A stretch of 64,000 bases of DNA from Torymus aiolomorphi (taxonomy: Eukaryota > Arthropoda > Insecta > Hymenoptera > Torymidae), in NCBI GenBank assembly GCA_036365515.1, contig CM070876.1, forward strand, positions 100,874,310-100,938,309. Direction: 5' to 3'. Positions 34,774 through 47,736 of this stretch are shown one piece after another; positions within the stretch are counted from its first letter, which is position 1, and each line of letters begins with the position of its first letter. The notes under the pieces are model-generated. The model was not told the DNA's origin and searched no databases. It worked only from the letters and a program-made list of their open reading frames with translations. Both the position numbers and the translations under genes were made by a program.

Positions 34774-35420
34774 TTCGGCGGTCTAGTAGACTAAAGCAAC
34801 AACATTTTTTTCAAAGATTCATTTACACATTCCAAACTGCAAACTGATCTGACAGGAAATAGGGTTCTTAACATAACGGAAAAATTTTTGTTAGAAAATT
34901 TCCCATGTTGCAACAGTAGATTTGGTCCATTAAAAAAAATCAATTAGTAACGATAAACTTTTTTATTTTTCATTCAATTTTAATGTGCAAGGTTTCATTT
35001 TCTTCCTTTTTGAATTACAGGAGGAGTCAACGATATCAAATTGGAAAATTTTCAAAACCTGCAAAGTTATATCCAATTGTTTGTAGATTTCTCACTGAAT
35101 TTTATAAACAATAGCATATAATTTTGCAGGTTCTGAAAATTTTCCAATTCTGATATCGATGACTCCCCCTGAAATTAAACAAGGAAGAAAATGAGACCTT
35201 GCACATTAAAATTAAATGAAAAATAAAAAATGTTATCGTTACTAATTGAATTTTTTTTTAATGGACATAATCAACTGTTGCAACATGAGAAATTTTCTAA
35301 GAAAAATTTTTTCCGTTATATTAAGAATCCTATTTCCTGTCATATCAGTTTCCAGATTGGAATATGTAAATTAATCTTTGACAAAAAATGTTGTAGATTT
35401 AGGTATACTAGACCGCCGAA
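34774..35420. mobile_element. Hairpin MITE with TTCGGCGGTCTAGTA inverted ends
   Basis: TTCGGCGGTCTAGTAGAC at 34774 is answered by TATACTAGACCGCCGAA ending at 35420. The arms remain complementary inward (CGTTATGTTAAGAACC-type and GGTTTTGAAAATTTTCCAAT-type pairs) to a loop near 35085. It sits exactly at the right end of the ACTGAAAAAG transposon: GGG lies before it and AAGCCTCC after it, matching the inverse of the left terminus. It therefore landed inside that terminus. Confidence 0.8.
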
Positions 35421-38400
35421 GCCTCCTTTATGATTCTCATGAGGATGTGTACAAAACTAATAGATTTAGCAATTTTTCGATATTTCTGAAATATCTAATA
35501 ACACATTTTATCATAATCACATTTCAAATATAAGCAATAGTCGCCAAAGCTATGATAAGATCGACCAGGTAGTGTTACTAATCGACAAAGACATGAAATA
35601 AATTTTCACGGAATTTTATTATTTACAGATTGCAACTGATTTAAATATGTTAATCTACGTAAATACAAAAGCTATGATTAATGCTTCTCATGACCGTTTG
35701 TACAAAACTAAAAGGTCTAGCAACCTCTCGATATTTGTATAACTATACATTTACAAGTTTTCTCGTAACCACATATTTAATATATGCTGCACTCGTCTAA
35801 GCTGTTATACGATGGCCTAGTCAGCCTTACTAATCAACAAAGAAATGGACCAACTTTTCACAAAATTTTATAATGTAGGATTTTTTAGCTGACTTAAACA
35901 AGGTTGTCTAAGAAAATGCTAAAACTATGATTAATGCTTCTCATGAGGATTTGTACAAAACTAATATATTTAGCAAGCTTTCGACATTTGTGGAACTATT
36001 TATAAACACATTATCTCATAATTTCGTTTTAAATATATGCAAGAGTAGCCAAAGCTATTATAAGATCGCCCAGGTAGTGTACTAATCAACAAAGACATGA
36101 AACACATTTTCACACATTTTTATTATTTAAAGTTCCCAACTGATTTAAATAAGTTCATCTAAGTAAATGCTAAATCTATGATTAGTGCTTGAGATGACGA
36201 TTTGCACAATACTAATAGATTTAGCAACCTCTTCATATTTGTATAACAATTCATTTCCATGTTTTATGGTAACCACACATTTAATATATGCTGAAGTGGT
36301 TTAAACTGTTATAAGACTGCCTAGTCAGCCTTACTAATCAACAAAGAAATGGACCCAATTTTCACAAAATTATATAATGTAGAATTTGTTAGCTGACTTT
36401 AACAAGGTTGTCTGACAAAGTGCTAAAGCTATGATTAATGCTTGTCATGACGATGTGTACAAAACTAATAGGTTTAGCAACCTCACGAGATTTGTGTAAC
36501 TATTCATTCAGAGGTTTTCTCGTAACCACATATTTATTATATGCTGTAGTCGTCTAAGCTGTTATAATACAGTCTAGTCAGCCTTACTAATCAACAAAGA
36601 AATGGACCAAATTTTGACAAAATTTTGTAATGTAGAATGTTTTAGCTGACTTAAACAAGGTTGTCTAAGAAAACGCTAAAACTATGATTAATGCTTCTCA
36701 TGGGGATGTGTACAAAACTAATATATTTAGCAAGCTTTCGACATTTGTGGAACTATTTATTAACACATTATCTCATAATTTCGTTTTAAATATATGCAAG
36801 AGTAGCCAAAGCTATTATAAGATCGCCCAGGTAGTGTTACTAATCAACAAAGACATGAAAAAAATTTTCACGGAATTTTATTATTTACAAATTGCAACTG
36901 ATTTAAATAAGTTAATCTAGGAAAATGCTAAAACTATGATTAATGCATCTCATGAGGATGTGTACAAAACTAATAGGTTTAGCAACTTCACGAGATTTGT
37001 GTAACTATTCATTTACAAGTTTTATTGTAACCACATATTTAATATATGCTATAGTTGTCTAACCTGTTATAAAATTGCCTTGTCAGCCTTGCTAATCAAC
37101 AAAGCAATGGACCAAATTTTTACAAAATTTTATAATGTAGAATTTTTTAGCTGACTTAAACAAGGTTGTCTATGAAAATGCTAAAGCTATGATTAATGCT
37201 TGTCATGACGATGTGTACAAAACTAATAGGTTTAGCAACCTCACGAGATTTGTGTAACTATTAATTTAGAGGTTTTCTCGTAACCACATATTTATTATAT
37301 GCTGTAGTCGTCTAAGCTGTTATAATATAGCCTAGTCAGCCTTACTAATCAACAAAGAAATGGACCAAATTTTGACAAAATTTTATAATGTAGAATTTTT
37401 TAGCTGACTTTAACAAAGTTATCTAAGAAAATGCTAAAGCTATGATTAATGCTTGTCATGACGATTTGCACAAAACTAATAGATTTAGCAACCTCTCGAT
37501 ATTTGTATAACTATTCATTTCCATGTTTTATGGTAACCACACATTTAATATATGCTGAAGTCGTCTAAACTGTTATAAGATTGCCTATTCACCCTTTCTA
37601 ATCAACAAAGAAATGGTCCCAATTTTCACAAATTTTTATAATGTAGACTTTGTTAGCTGACTTTAACAAAGTTGTCTGAGAAAATGCTAAAGCTATGATT
37701 AATGCTTGTCATTTGTGGAACTATTTATTAACACATTTTCTCATAATCTCATTTTAAATATATGCAAGAGTAGCCAAAGCTATTTTAAGATCGCCCAGGT
37801 AGTGTTACTAATCAACAAAGACATGAAACAAATTTTCACAGATTTTTATTATTTACAGTTTGCAACTGATTTAAATAAGTTCATCTAAGTAAATGCTAAA
37901 TCTATGATTGATTCTTGTCATGACGATTTGCACAAAACTAATAGATTTAGCAACCTCTCGATATTTGTATAACTGTTCATTTCCATGTTTTATGGTAACC
38001 ACACATTTAACATATCCTGAGTCGTCTAAACTGTTATAAGATTGCCTAGTCAGCCTTACTAATCAACAATGAAATGGACCCAATTTTCGCAAAATTATAT
38101 AATGTAGAATTTGTTAGCTGACTTTAACAAGGTTGTCTAAGAAAATGCTCAAGCTGTGATTAATGCTTGTCATGACGATGTGTACAAAACTAGTAGGTTT
38201 AGCAACTTCACGAGATTTGTGTAACTATTCATTTCGAGGTTTTCTCGTAACCACGTAGTTATTATATGCTGTAGTCGTCTAAGCTGTTATAATATAGCCT
38301 AGTCAGCCTCACTTATAACAAAGAAATGGAGCAAATTTTGACAAAAATTTTATGATGTAGAACTTTTTAGCTGACTTAATCAAGGTTGTCTAAGAAAATG

Positions 38401-38672
38401 CTAAAACTATGATTAATGCTTCTCATGAGGATGTGTACAAAACTAATATATTTAGCAAGCTTTCGATATTTGTGGAACTATTTATAAACACATTTTCTCA
38501 TAATCACATTTTAAATATATGCCAGAGTCGCCAAAGCTATTATAAGATCGCCCAGGTAGTGTTACTAATCAACAAAGACATGAAACATATTTTCACAGAT
38601 TTTTATTATTTACAGTTTGCAACTGATTTAAATAAGTTCATCTGAGTAAATGCTAAAGCTATAATTAATGCT
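35421..38672 (+). repeat. 252-bp satellite array, plus orientation (about 13 copies)
   Basis: GATTAATGCTT landmarks lie near 35680, 35932, 36435, 36686, 36938, 37189, 37442, 37695, 38157 and 38409. One monomer is 42 bp short (near 37700-37905). Three subtypes alternate irregularly. The GAGGATGTG subtype keeps an open frame of up to 78 codons (36684-36920, 37706-37888, 38409-38645) beginning MINASHEDVYKTN or a close variant. Confidence 0.92.
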
Positions 38673-39361
38673 TGTCGTCGCCATTTTTCAATTATTGGCG
38701 GATCGCGAGTAGGCGGTATGTGGAATAATAATGGATATTTATTGCTATCCTTATCATTATCCACGGTTTTCTTAGGGTAACATTCTTAAGGTTGCAAAAA
38801 GCAGGCTTACTGTTTCATTTAAATCTAAAACTAGACCATACTCATAATAGTTCGTTGCCTTTGAGGTGTTGTGATGTTTTACGTTCCTGAGGGTTGCGAG
38901 CCGGCTGTTTGTGGATTAATAATCAGGTCGGATCTCGTAGCTATACTTATTTCAACTGGCTTTAATGAAAGCTACTTAATGGCTGTGATGCGGTCGTAAC
39001 GTCTTATCTATAACAGGGTTGCGAGAAGGCGGTTTTCAGATACCATTCGCTTTCAAATATGAGGATTTTTGTTCTTTTTTTTAGATTTTCTTTTTATAAT
39101 GAAACGAATTTCGACTATTAATTACATATCTCTTATGTAATTTTCACTTTCTCCATAAGACTGAATCATCATATCTTGCCATTGTTTAATAATTTACACT
39201 AAAAAAATAAAAACTGATAATTACCCATATTGAATTTTAATTATGAATTTCTGAGTCGGATATTGATGACAAATAGTACTGGGAAATATCACAGAAAATA
39301 TAGTAAGATTTAGTCTCTTGCTATGCATAGATTATTGCTATAGCGATGGAACGGAAAAAAC

Positions 39362-40694
39362 CGCTGCCAATACATTGGCACTTAGCTTCCTCGAAATAAT
39401 GTATTTATTTATTTTTTTTTTATTTTTCATAACAATAATTAATTGTATCATACCCAATTTTCTTTATGAATATTCGTAATAAATTAATATATTTTTTTCG
39501 AGAAAAGTTTTAACCTCAAATATCTCTGAACTTTATGTATCAATCATTTTGCCCAAAGAACTCAGCCGAGGGCTGAGATATTTGAGATATTTGAGCAATA
39601 AATTTTAAAGCAATTAAGGGAGTACCCCCGGTAAGGGATTGACACCTTACAAAAATCTTAAATTTGGCACACAGGTAGATTTTAGTTTAAAAATGGTTCG
39701 GTTAAATTTTAGTGATCTTTAGGAGCGTTAGAAAGAACATATAAACATTTCAATTTTCACACATTTAACACAGGCCTTATGGGAAATTTTTCTCTTTCGT
39801 TATAAATTGTACAGTATTAGAGGTTAGGAACGCGCATGTGCACTCGCTTGACTAGCTACTTACCGGGGGTACTCCCTTCAGACAATTTAACTCCCGCAAT
39901 CGTTGGATATACAAAACTCATTTTCTTCATTTTTCAAGCTTTACGTTTTTGCTAATAACAAAATAACCGTGATAGCTAGAAATAAAATTTTTTTTGGGAA
40001 ATGTAGGTATTATAATTCTCTTTCGAATGACACCCACACGATTCAGATACATAAAGCCTTTCTCGAGATATTACGATTTAAAGAAAAGGTTAAAAGAATT
40101 TTAACCTTAAATATCTCCGAAATTTATGGACCAATCATTTTGCCCAACGAACTTAGCCGAGAGGTATACAAAAACTACCTCTACGGGGAATTTTGAAGCG
40201 ATTAAGTCAATTTTACTCCAGTTATCGAGCGACAACGAAAACTAATTTTTTTCATATTTCATTTTTTTTCTCAAAAACTAACCAAAAGAATTGATCCAAA
40301 TTTTTACAGATTATAGTTATTTATTTTCTGCATTATCACGATTTTTCTCCAAAATTTGACAGTTTAGATTAGGAGTTATGATCTTTTTAAAAAAAATAAG
40401 TTTTTGTTAATAACAAAAGAACCGTGATAGCTAGAGAATTTTTTTTTTTTTTGGAAAATATAGGTTTTTTTATTCTCTTTCGAACCCTACCCATCCGATT
40501 ATAAAATTTAAATCCAATCATTAACAAAAATCAAAAATAAATTTTTCGAAAATGAAAAATTTGACATAGAACAAAAAAGAATCTATGAATCATAAAAAAT
40601 AGTTTTCTTTCCGCATTCAGAATAAAAAAACAAAAAAAATGAGCCCCACCCAGTTTAAATCGACCGCTTGGATCCGGAGATAAAGCGGTCTACG

Positions 40695-40735
<41 letters not shown>

Positions 40736-40862
40736 CCATACAAACATTTCCTAAAATCACGTGATACAAACTTCTAACACCTTTAATCATGTTTCTAGAG
40801 AAATTTAACGAAACTTAAAATTTTACTATTACAAAGCTTCCACTAGGAGGAAGCAAAAAACA
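39362..40862 (+). mobile_element. LINE-like insertion (3' region)
   Basis: A block of about 1.5 kb interrupts the 1.33-kb repeat exactly between GCGATGGAACGGAAAAAA and AACAGAGATATCCTCACGG, which are contiguous in the other copies. It ends with a hairpin (GCTTCCACTAGGAGGAAGC) followed by an A run, and contains ATAAAGCGGTCTACGTACAT and a CA microsatellite, features common in insect non-LTR retrotransposon 3' ends. It has internally repeated AATATCTC...ATCATTTTGCCCAA segments. The 97-codon frame at 39903-40196 has no recognisable domain. Confidence 0.55.
40706..40733. repeat. (CA)n microsatellite
   Basis: An uninterrupted CA dinucleotide run of about 28 bp in the LINE-like insertion. Confidence 0.95.
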
Positions 40863-42506
40863 GAGATATCCTCACGGTTCGAAACGACTTGGTGTTTACG
40901 GAACAATAATAAACCATAATTATTATAATACGCATCTTATAACTGCCTTATGATGGATAACATGTTCCACCGGTTCCATGTTAATCTATCCTTTATACAA
41001 TAATACATCTTTGCATTTAAGGAGTCGCCATTTTTCAATTATTGGCGGGTTGCGAGAAGGCGGATTGTAGAATAATAATGGATATTTATTGTTATCTTCA
41101 TTACCATTATCCACGGTTTTCTTATGGTAACATTCTTAAGGTTGCAAAATTCAGGTTCACTGTTTTATGTAAATCTAAAACTGGACCTTACACATAATAG
41201 TTCTTTGCCTTTGAGGTGTTGCGATGTTTTATTTTCCTGAAGTTTGCGAGCCCGCTGTTTGTGGATTAATAATCAGGGCGGACCCCGTAGCTATGCTTAT
41301 TTCAACTGGCTTTAATGAGAGCCACGTAATGGCTGTAATGCGGTCGTAACGTCTTATCTCGAACCGGGTTGCGAGATGGCTGATTTTGGAAGAAAGCCAC
41401 TTTGAACCGCAGCAACGTTTTATTTGTTCTTGTTCCTTCTTTACAAAGAAATTAGTTACAGTGAAAAGTAAATACTCTGTTGTTGAATTTTTATGATACC
41501 AATCGGTTCTATTATCAGTTCTTTTTCTGGTTTTGCTATTTTTCCGAAAAAGTGAAAAAAGTATATTAACGCATATCTATTTTTTTTTATAATTAATTTT
41601 TGAGATCCATACATTACATACAATATATGCTACATATGTTTTATCAGCTATAGATATTTAGTGTTTGAATTTTGTAATATTTGCTATTGTTATGTGTTCG
41701 AGAAGGCGGTTTCTCAGCTAAATAATTGAAAATTTTCATTATTATTCAGGGTTTATTTAACGCGACTACCCTAAGATACCAGAAAAGAAGACAATGTTTT
41801 CTATGATAATTAAAAACTAGCACAAATTAAAGAAAAGTATTAATCCTTAAAGTGTGGGCATTTTTATCTCTAACAGGGTTGCGAGAAGGCGGTTTTTAGA
41901 TCCCATTCGCTTCCAACTATGAGGATTTTTGTTCTTTTTTTTAGTTTTTCTTTTTATAATGAAATGATTTTAGACTATTAATTACATACCTCTTATTTAA
42001 TTTTTACTTTCCCTGTCAGACTGAATGTTCAGATCTTGCCATGGTATGAAAATTTACACTGCAAAATAAAAACGGAAAATTATCCATATTGGATTTTAAT
42101 TGTGAATTTCTGAGTTGGATATTTATGACAAGTAGTACTGGAAAATATTACAGAAAATACAGTAAGATTTAGTCTCTTGTTATGCATAGGTTATTGCTAT
42201 AGCGATGGAACGAAAAAAAAAAAATAGAGATATTCTCACGGTTCGAAACGACTTTGTGTTTGCGGAACAATAATAAACTATAATTATTGTAATACGCATC
42301 TTATAACTGCCTTATGATGGATAACATGGTCCACCGATTCCATGTTAATCTATCCTTTATACAATATACGTCGTTGCATTAAACGAGTCACAATTTTTAA
42401 ATTATTTAAATAATAATAATGAATATTTATTGTTACAACCATCATTATTCACGGTTTTCTTATGGTAACATTCTTAAGGTTGCAATACATACGAGATATG
42501 CATTAT

Positions 42507-45500
42507 CGGCCGCCGCTTCCAGCAGCCAGTTCGAATTTTGCACTGGTTCTCAATCAAAAAGAACTATCTCTCATTATCGAAAATACAATGATTTATTGAT
42601 GGATTTTTCACTATAGAACAATTAAGTATGATTAAATAAAGCCAAAATATACAAAATTAATTACTCAATTGTTTAAACAATCAAAATATATGAAAAAAGG
42701 TCTAGTGTCTCAAAACTCATATACACTCACAAAACCGCAACACAGACTCGTTAGCAAATGAATATACACACTCCCAACATCTCTAGAAAATTGCTAAAAA
42801 AAGTATCGTGATATGAACATGCTTAATTGTTTATTTATAAGTCCGTAATTGCAAAATTCGAGACGGCTGCCGGCCGATTACGCTCGTCTTTGGGTAGTAA
42901 AAAGAAAACTAAGCCTGTTCATTGTCTACAAATGGATACACAGACCCCTAATGAGCCCACAAAGTTGTCAAGAAAGTTATAAAAAAACAAAAACTTTCAT
43001 TATTTATTTATAAGCGTTTTATTGCAAAATTTGAACCGGCTCTAGCGTATCGGCTCCGATTTTCGACTACTAAAATAAAACTATGCCTGTTCATTTTCTA
43101 TAAATGGATATACAGACACCCAATGAGCCCAGAATGTTGCTCAGAAAGTTATAAAAAATGGACAACTCCCATTTATAATCATTTATAAACATTTTGTTGC
43201 AAAATTCGAGCCGGCTGCTAACGTATCGGCTCCGTTCTTAGACTGCCAAAATAAAACTAAGCCTGTTCATTTTCTATAAATGGATATACAGACTCCTAAT
43301 GAGCCCAAAATGTTGCTCAGGAAGTTATAAAAAATGAACACCTCCCATTATTTATTTATAAGCGTTTTATTGCAAAATTCGAGCCGCAGCTAGCGTATCG
43401 GCTCCGTTCATAGACTGCCAAAATAAAACTATGCCTGTTCATTGACTATAAATGGGCACACAGACCCTTAATGAGCCCAGAAAGTTGTTAAGACAGTTTT
43501 AAAACAACGAACACCGCCCATTATTTATTTATGAGCGTTTTATTGCAAAATTCGAGCCGGCTGCTATCGTATTGTTCCGTTTCCGGCGTTTATCGACTGT
43601 TAAAATAAAACGAGGCCCGTTCATTCTCTGTAAATGTATAGACAGACTCCTAATGATCCCAGAAAGTAGTTCAGAAAGTTATAAAAAATGAACACCTCGC
43701 ATTATTTATTTATAAGCTTTTTATTGCATAATTCGAGCCGGCTGCTAGCGTATCGGCTCCGTTCTTAGACTGCCAAAATAAAACTAAGCCTGTTCATTTT
43801 CTATGAATGGAAATACAGACTCCTAATGAGCCCAGAATGTTGCTCAGAAAGTTATAAAAAATGAACACATCCCATTATTTATTTATAAGCGTTTTGTTGC
43901 AAAATTCGAGCCGGCTGCTAGCGTATCGGCTCCGTTTATAGACTGCCAAAATAAAACTATGGCTGTTAATTGACTATAAATGGACACACATACCCTTATT
44001 GAGCCCAGAAGGTTGTTAAGACAGTTTTAAAACAAACAACACCTCCCATTATTTATTTATAGGCGTTTTATTGCAAAATTCGAGCCGGCTACTAGCGGAT
44101 CGGCTTGGTTTTTCGACTGTTAAAACGAAACTGGGCCTGTTCATTTTCTATAAATGGATATACAGACTTCTAATAAATCCAGAAACTTGCTCAGAAAGTA
44201 ATAAAAAATGAACACCTTTTATTATTTATTTATAAGCGTTTTATTGCAAAATTCGAGCGGGCTGCCAGCACATTACGCCCGTTTTCCGGCTGTCAAAATA
44301 AAACTAAGCCTGTTCATTGTCTACAAATGGATACACAGTCTCCTGGTAAGCCCAGAATGTTGCTCAGAAAGTTATAAAAAATGAACACCTTTCATTATTT
44401 ATTTATAAGCATTTTATTGCAAAATTCGAGCCGGCTGCTAGCGTATCGGCTCCGATTTTCGTCTAGTCAAATAAAACCAGGCCTGTTCATTTTCTATAAA
44501 TGGATATACAGACTTTCTTAGCAACTTTCTGGGCTCATTAGGGGTCTGTGTATCCACTTCTAGACAATGAACAGGCTTAGTTTTATTTTGGGTGTAGAAA
44601 AACGGAGCCTATACGCTAGCAGCCGGCTCGAATTTTGCAATAAAACGCTTATAAATAAATAATGAAAGTTGTTTATTTTTTATCAATTTCTGAGCAACAT
44701 TCGGCGCTTATTAGAAGTCTGTATATCCATTTATAGAGAATAAACAGGCCTAGTTTTATTTTAGCAGTCGAAAAACAGAGCTGATGCGCTAACAGCCGGT
44801 ACGAATTTTGCAATAAAACGCTTATAAATAAGTAATGAAAGGCGTTCATTTTTTATAACTTTCTGAGCAACATTCTGGGCTCACTAGAAGTCTGTGTATC
44901 CATTTGTAGACAATGAACAGTTAGTTTTATTTTGACAGCCGAAAAACGGCCGTAATGTGCTGACAGCCGGCTCGAATTTTGCAATAAAACGCTTATAAAT
45001 AAATAATGAAAGGTGTTCATTTTTTATTAATTTCTGAGCAAGATCCTGGGCTCATTAGGAGTCTGTATATCCATTTATAAAAAATGAACAGGCTTAGTTT
45101 TATTTTGGCAGTCTAAAAACGGAGCCGATACGCTGGCAGCCGGCTCGAATTTTGCAACAAAATACTTATAAATAAATAATGGGAGGTGTTCATTTTTTAT
45201 AACTTTCTGAGTAGCATTCTGAGCTCACTAGGAATCTGTGTATCCATTTGTAGACAATGAACATTTATTTTTATTTTGACAGCCGAAAAACGGCCGTAAT
45301 GTGCTGACAGCCGGCTCGAATTTTGCAATAAAACGCTTATAAATAAATAATGAAAGGTGTTCATTTTTTATTAATTTCTGAGCAAGATCCTGCACTTATT
45401 AGAAGTCTCTATATCCATTTATAGAGAATGAACAGGCTTGTTTTATTTTAGCTGTCGAAAAACGGAGCTGATGCGCCAGCAGCCGGCTCAAATTTTGCAA

Positions 45501-46205
45501 TAAAATGCTTATAAATAAATAATGGGAAGTGTTCATTTTTTATAACTTTTTGATCAATATTCTAGGCTCACTAGGGGTCTGTGTATCGATTTGTAGACAA
45601 TGAATAGGCTTAGTTTTATTTTGACAGCCGAAAAACAGTCATATTCTGCTGGCAGCCGGCTCGAGTTTTGCAATAAATCGCTTATAAATAAATAATGAAA
45701 GATGTTCATTTTTTATAACTTTCTTGACAACTTTGTGGGCCCATTAGGGGTCTGTGTATCCATTTGTGAACAATGAACAGGCTTAGTTTTTTTTGACTGC
45801 CGAAAGACGAGCATAACCGGCCGGCAGCTGTCTCGAATTTTGCAATTACGGACTTATATATAAATAAACAATTAAGCATGTTCATGTCACGATACTTTTT
45901 TTAGCAATTCTCTAGAGATGTTGGGAGTATGTATATTCATTTGTTAACGAGTCTGTGTTGCGGTTTTGTGAGTGTATATGAGTTTTGAGGCACTAGACCT
46001 TTTTTTCATATATTTTGATTGTTTAAACAATTGAGTAATTAATTTTGTATATTTTGGCGTTATTTAATCACACTTTATTGTTCTATAGTGAAAAATCCAT
46101 CAATAAAGCATTGTATGTTTCAATAATGAGAGATAGTTCTTTTTGATTGAGAACCACTGCAAAATTCGAACTGGCTGCTGGAAGCGGCTGCTAACTTCAG
46201 TCTCA
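42507..46205. mobile_element. Palindromic foldback element of ~174-bp subrepeats
   Basis: From the left end CGCCGCTTCCAGCAGCC, about ten plus-oriented subrepeats run to about 44515. The orientation then reverses and about eight minus-oriented subrepeats run to the right end GCTGCTAACTTCAGTCTCA. The unique ends (TTCTCAATCAAAAAGAACTA on the left and its inverse on the right) are conserved. Subrepeat landmarks are spaced 163-178 bp. The flanks (TGCATTATCGGCC on the left, the 1.33-kb repeat on the right) show insertion into the 1.33-kb repeat. No transposase is encoded. The architecture is that of Drosophila FB-type elements. Confidence 0.88.
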
Positions 46206-46672
46206 TTAGCAGGATAGTAGACAATGTTTTCTATGATAATTAAAAACTGGCACAAATTAAAGAAAAGTATTAAGAGTTAAAGTGTTGACCTTTTTATCTG
46301 TAACGGGGTGCGAAAGGGCATGAAATACATTTCAGGCACTTTTTAGATGTTTTTGTACATCCCCTGGCTACGGCCTGGGTGGCCCACTAATATGGATTAC
46401 CGGACTGGTTTTCTACGTAAAAGTTACAAATGGAACACCCTGTGTTAAGTTAAGTCAAAGGTATCCTGGATTTTCCCATATCTCCGATAAGACATTCCAG
46501 GTGTTTGTCTTGTTTTGCGTTATTGATCAGACTAAATCTGTAAAAAAGGCCATTCTCTAGCTGCTCTAAAAACTAATCGATTTAGTCCAGCTAGTTTTAT
46601 TATAATAGTTTATTAATAGTATATTACGATACGTGGGCCGGAAATTGGATTTCCGGTCCAAGTATTGTATAC
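46206..46672. other. 1.33-kb repeat remnant and unassigned dispersed-repeat sequence
   Basis: 46206-46310 continues the 1.33-kb repeat (TTTTCTATGATAATTAAAAA). Beyond it lies sequence with AAATGGAACACCCTGTGTTA, reminiscent of dispersed insect repeats that I cannot name. No gene is seen. Confidence 0.4.
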
Positions 46673-47412
46673 TATTTTTCTTACTCCCCGGCCGAAAGTA
46701 CGTTCTGTAATTGTTAAATAATTGATAAAATTGCGTTGTCGTCTGCTAGCTGTGTTTGAGTGTTAGTTTTTCTTTCGGCCCGCTCGATAGTAGTGCCTCT
46801 GTCGGCCGCTTTGGGTAGCTCAGTCGATATTACCGACTGTTTTTTCTTTCGGCTCGGCGTAGAGAGCTGGTTTTTTGGGCGTCTGCTACTTTCGCTATTG
46901 TACAGATGGTCTGATGCCCGCCCGACATTTGCAAGACCGAGGCGAAGCCGAGGTTTTGCTGGTCGGGGCGGGCATCAGAAACACATTCATTAAAAAAGAC
47001 AACACCACTTTTTATTTCAATTAACTCTTTTTCTCGTCACACGTGCACTTTCCTCTGTCTATTTCGTACGTGTCTAACCTTCACACCGCACAAACATATT
47101 TTTCTCGGACGCTCCCGTCCATACGTTTAAAAAACAATAACCACGATCAAACAAAACCACTTTTTATTTCAACTAACTTTTTTCTCGTTACCCGTGCACT
47201 TTCCTCTGTTTATTTCGTACGTGTCTAACCTTCACACCGCACAAACATCTTTCCTCGGGCATGCGCGCGGGCGCTGAAGCGCCGCGGGTCAGGAAATTTC
47301 GGCAGCCAATCAGAGCGCGCGGTTGGTCTAAAATAGGATGCGAAAGTTTCTCTTTCGGCCCGGAGATGCGGGCCGAAAGTACGTACTTTCGGGTGGGCGA
47401 GTAAGAAAAAGC
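46673..47412. mobile_element. Non-autonomous DNA transposon with ~28-bp inverted ends
   Basis: TTTTTCTTACTCCCCGGCCG...AAAGTACGT on the left is matched by the inverse ACGTACTTTCGG...GGGCGAGTAAGAAAAA on the right. The interior is GC-rich with a CGAGG hairpin near 46935-46975 (GATGCCCGCCCGAC and its inverse) and a direct duplication of about 165-bp period (46995-47110 and 47155-47255). No open frame has a transposase motif. The superfamily is not determined because no clear target duplication is visible. Confidence 0.7.
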
Positions 47413-47736
47413 ATTATTGCGTTCAGCACTAATGGAGAAGAGAAACCTTTCATTTACCGGTTAATTTAATGAATGAATTACTGACTGTCAGGGGATACTA
47501 CTGCATTAGATCTCATGAAAGAAACACCTTTCAATATTTACTTACGATCACGTAATTGCAAAATTTCACCGAACTGATCCCTAATTCTTTCAAGGGGAAA
47601 CTGCGCCTGATTATTTTCCAGAAATAAATAATATTCTAAACAACCTTAAGAAGTTACTTAAAAAGTTTTACTCATAATAGTTATTATATAACTGTACATA
47701 ATACTGTTACATAATTAGTTATATTAATGCATTGAA
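47413..47736. other. Gene-flanking AT-rich sequence with a possible relic 174-bp monomer
   Basis: It lies just downstream of the stop codon of the recombinase gene (minus strand). About 47535-47675 resembles a highly diverged subrepeat of the foldback element (ATTGCAAAATTTCACCGAAC then CTGCGCCTGATTATTTTCCA). The match is weak. Confidence 0.3.

Larger units (their letters stand above)
38673..42505 (+). repeat. ~1.33-kb tandem repeat, plus orientation
   Basis: Unit starts (CGCCATTTTTCAATTATTGG) lie near 38687 and 41026, with a diverged one near 42393. The spacing is about 1365 bp once the LINE-like insertion is removed. Each unit carries several GGGTTGCGAGAAGGCGG words (about 39017, 41046, 41365 and 41877). 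It is the reverse complement of 4353-6430. No gene is present. Confidence 0.85.

Noticed and set aside
39903..40196. 97-codon frame in the LINE-like insertion
   Set aside because: No RT or other domain; the segment contains internal repeats typical of a 3' untranslated region.
1700..42505. One giant inverted-repeat element spanning the 252-bp satellite and 1.33-kb repeat blocks
   Set aside because: The order of the two repeats is the same left to right in both blocks, so they are not mirror images. The data fit separate rearranged blocks better.
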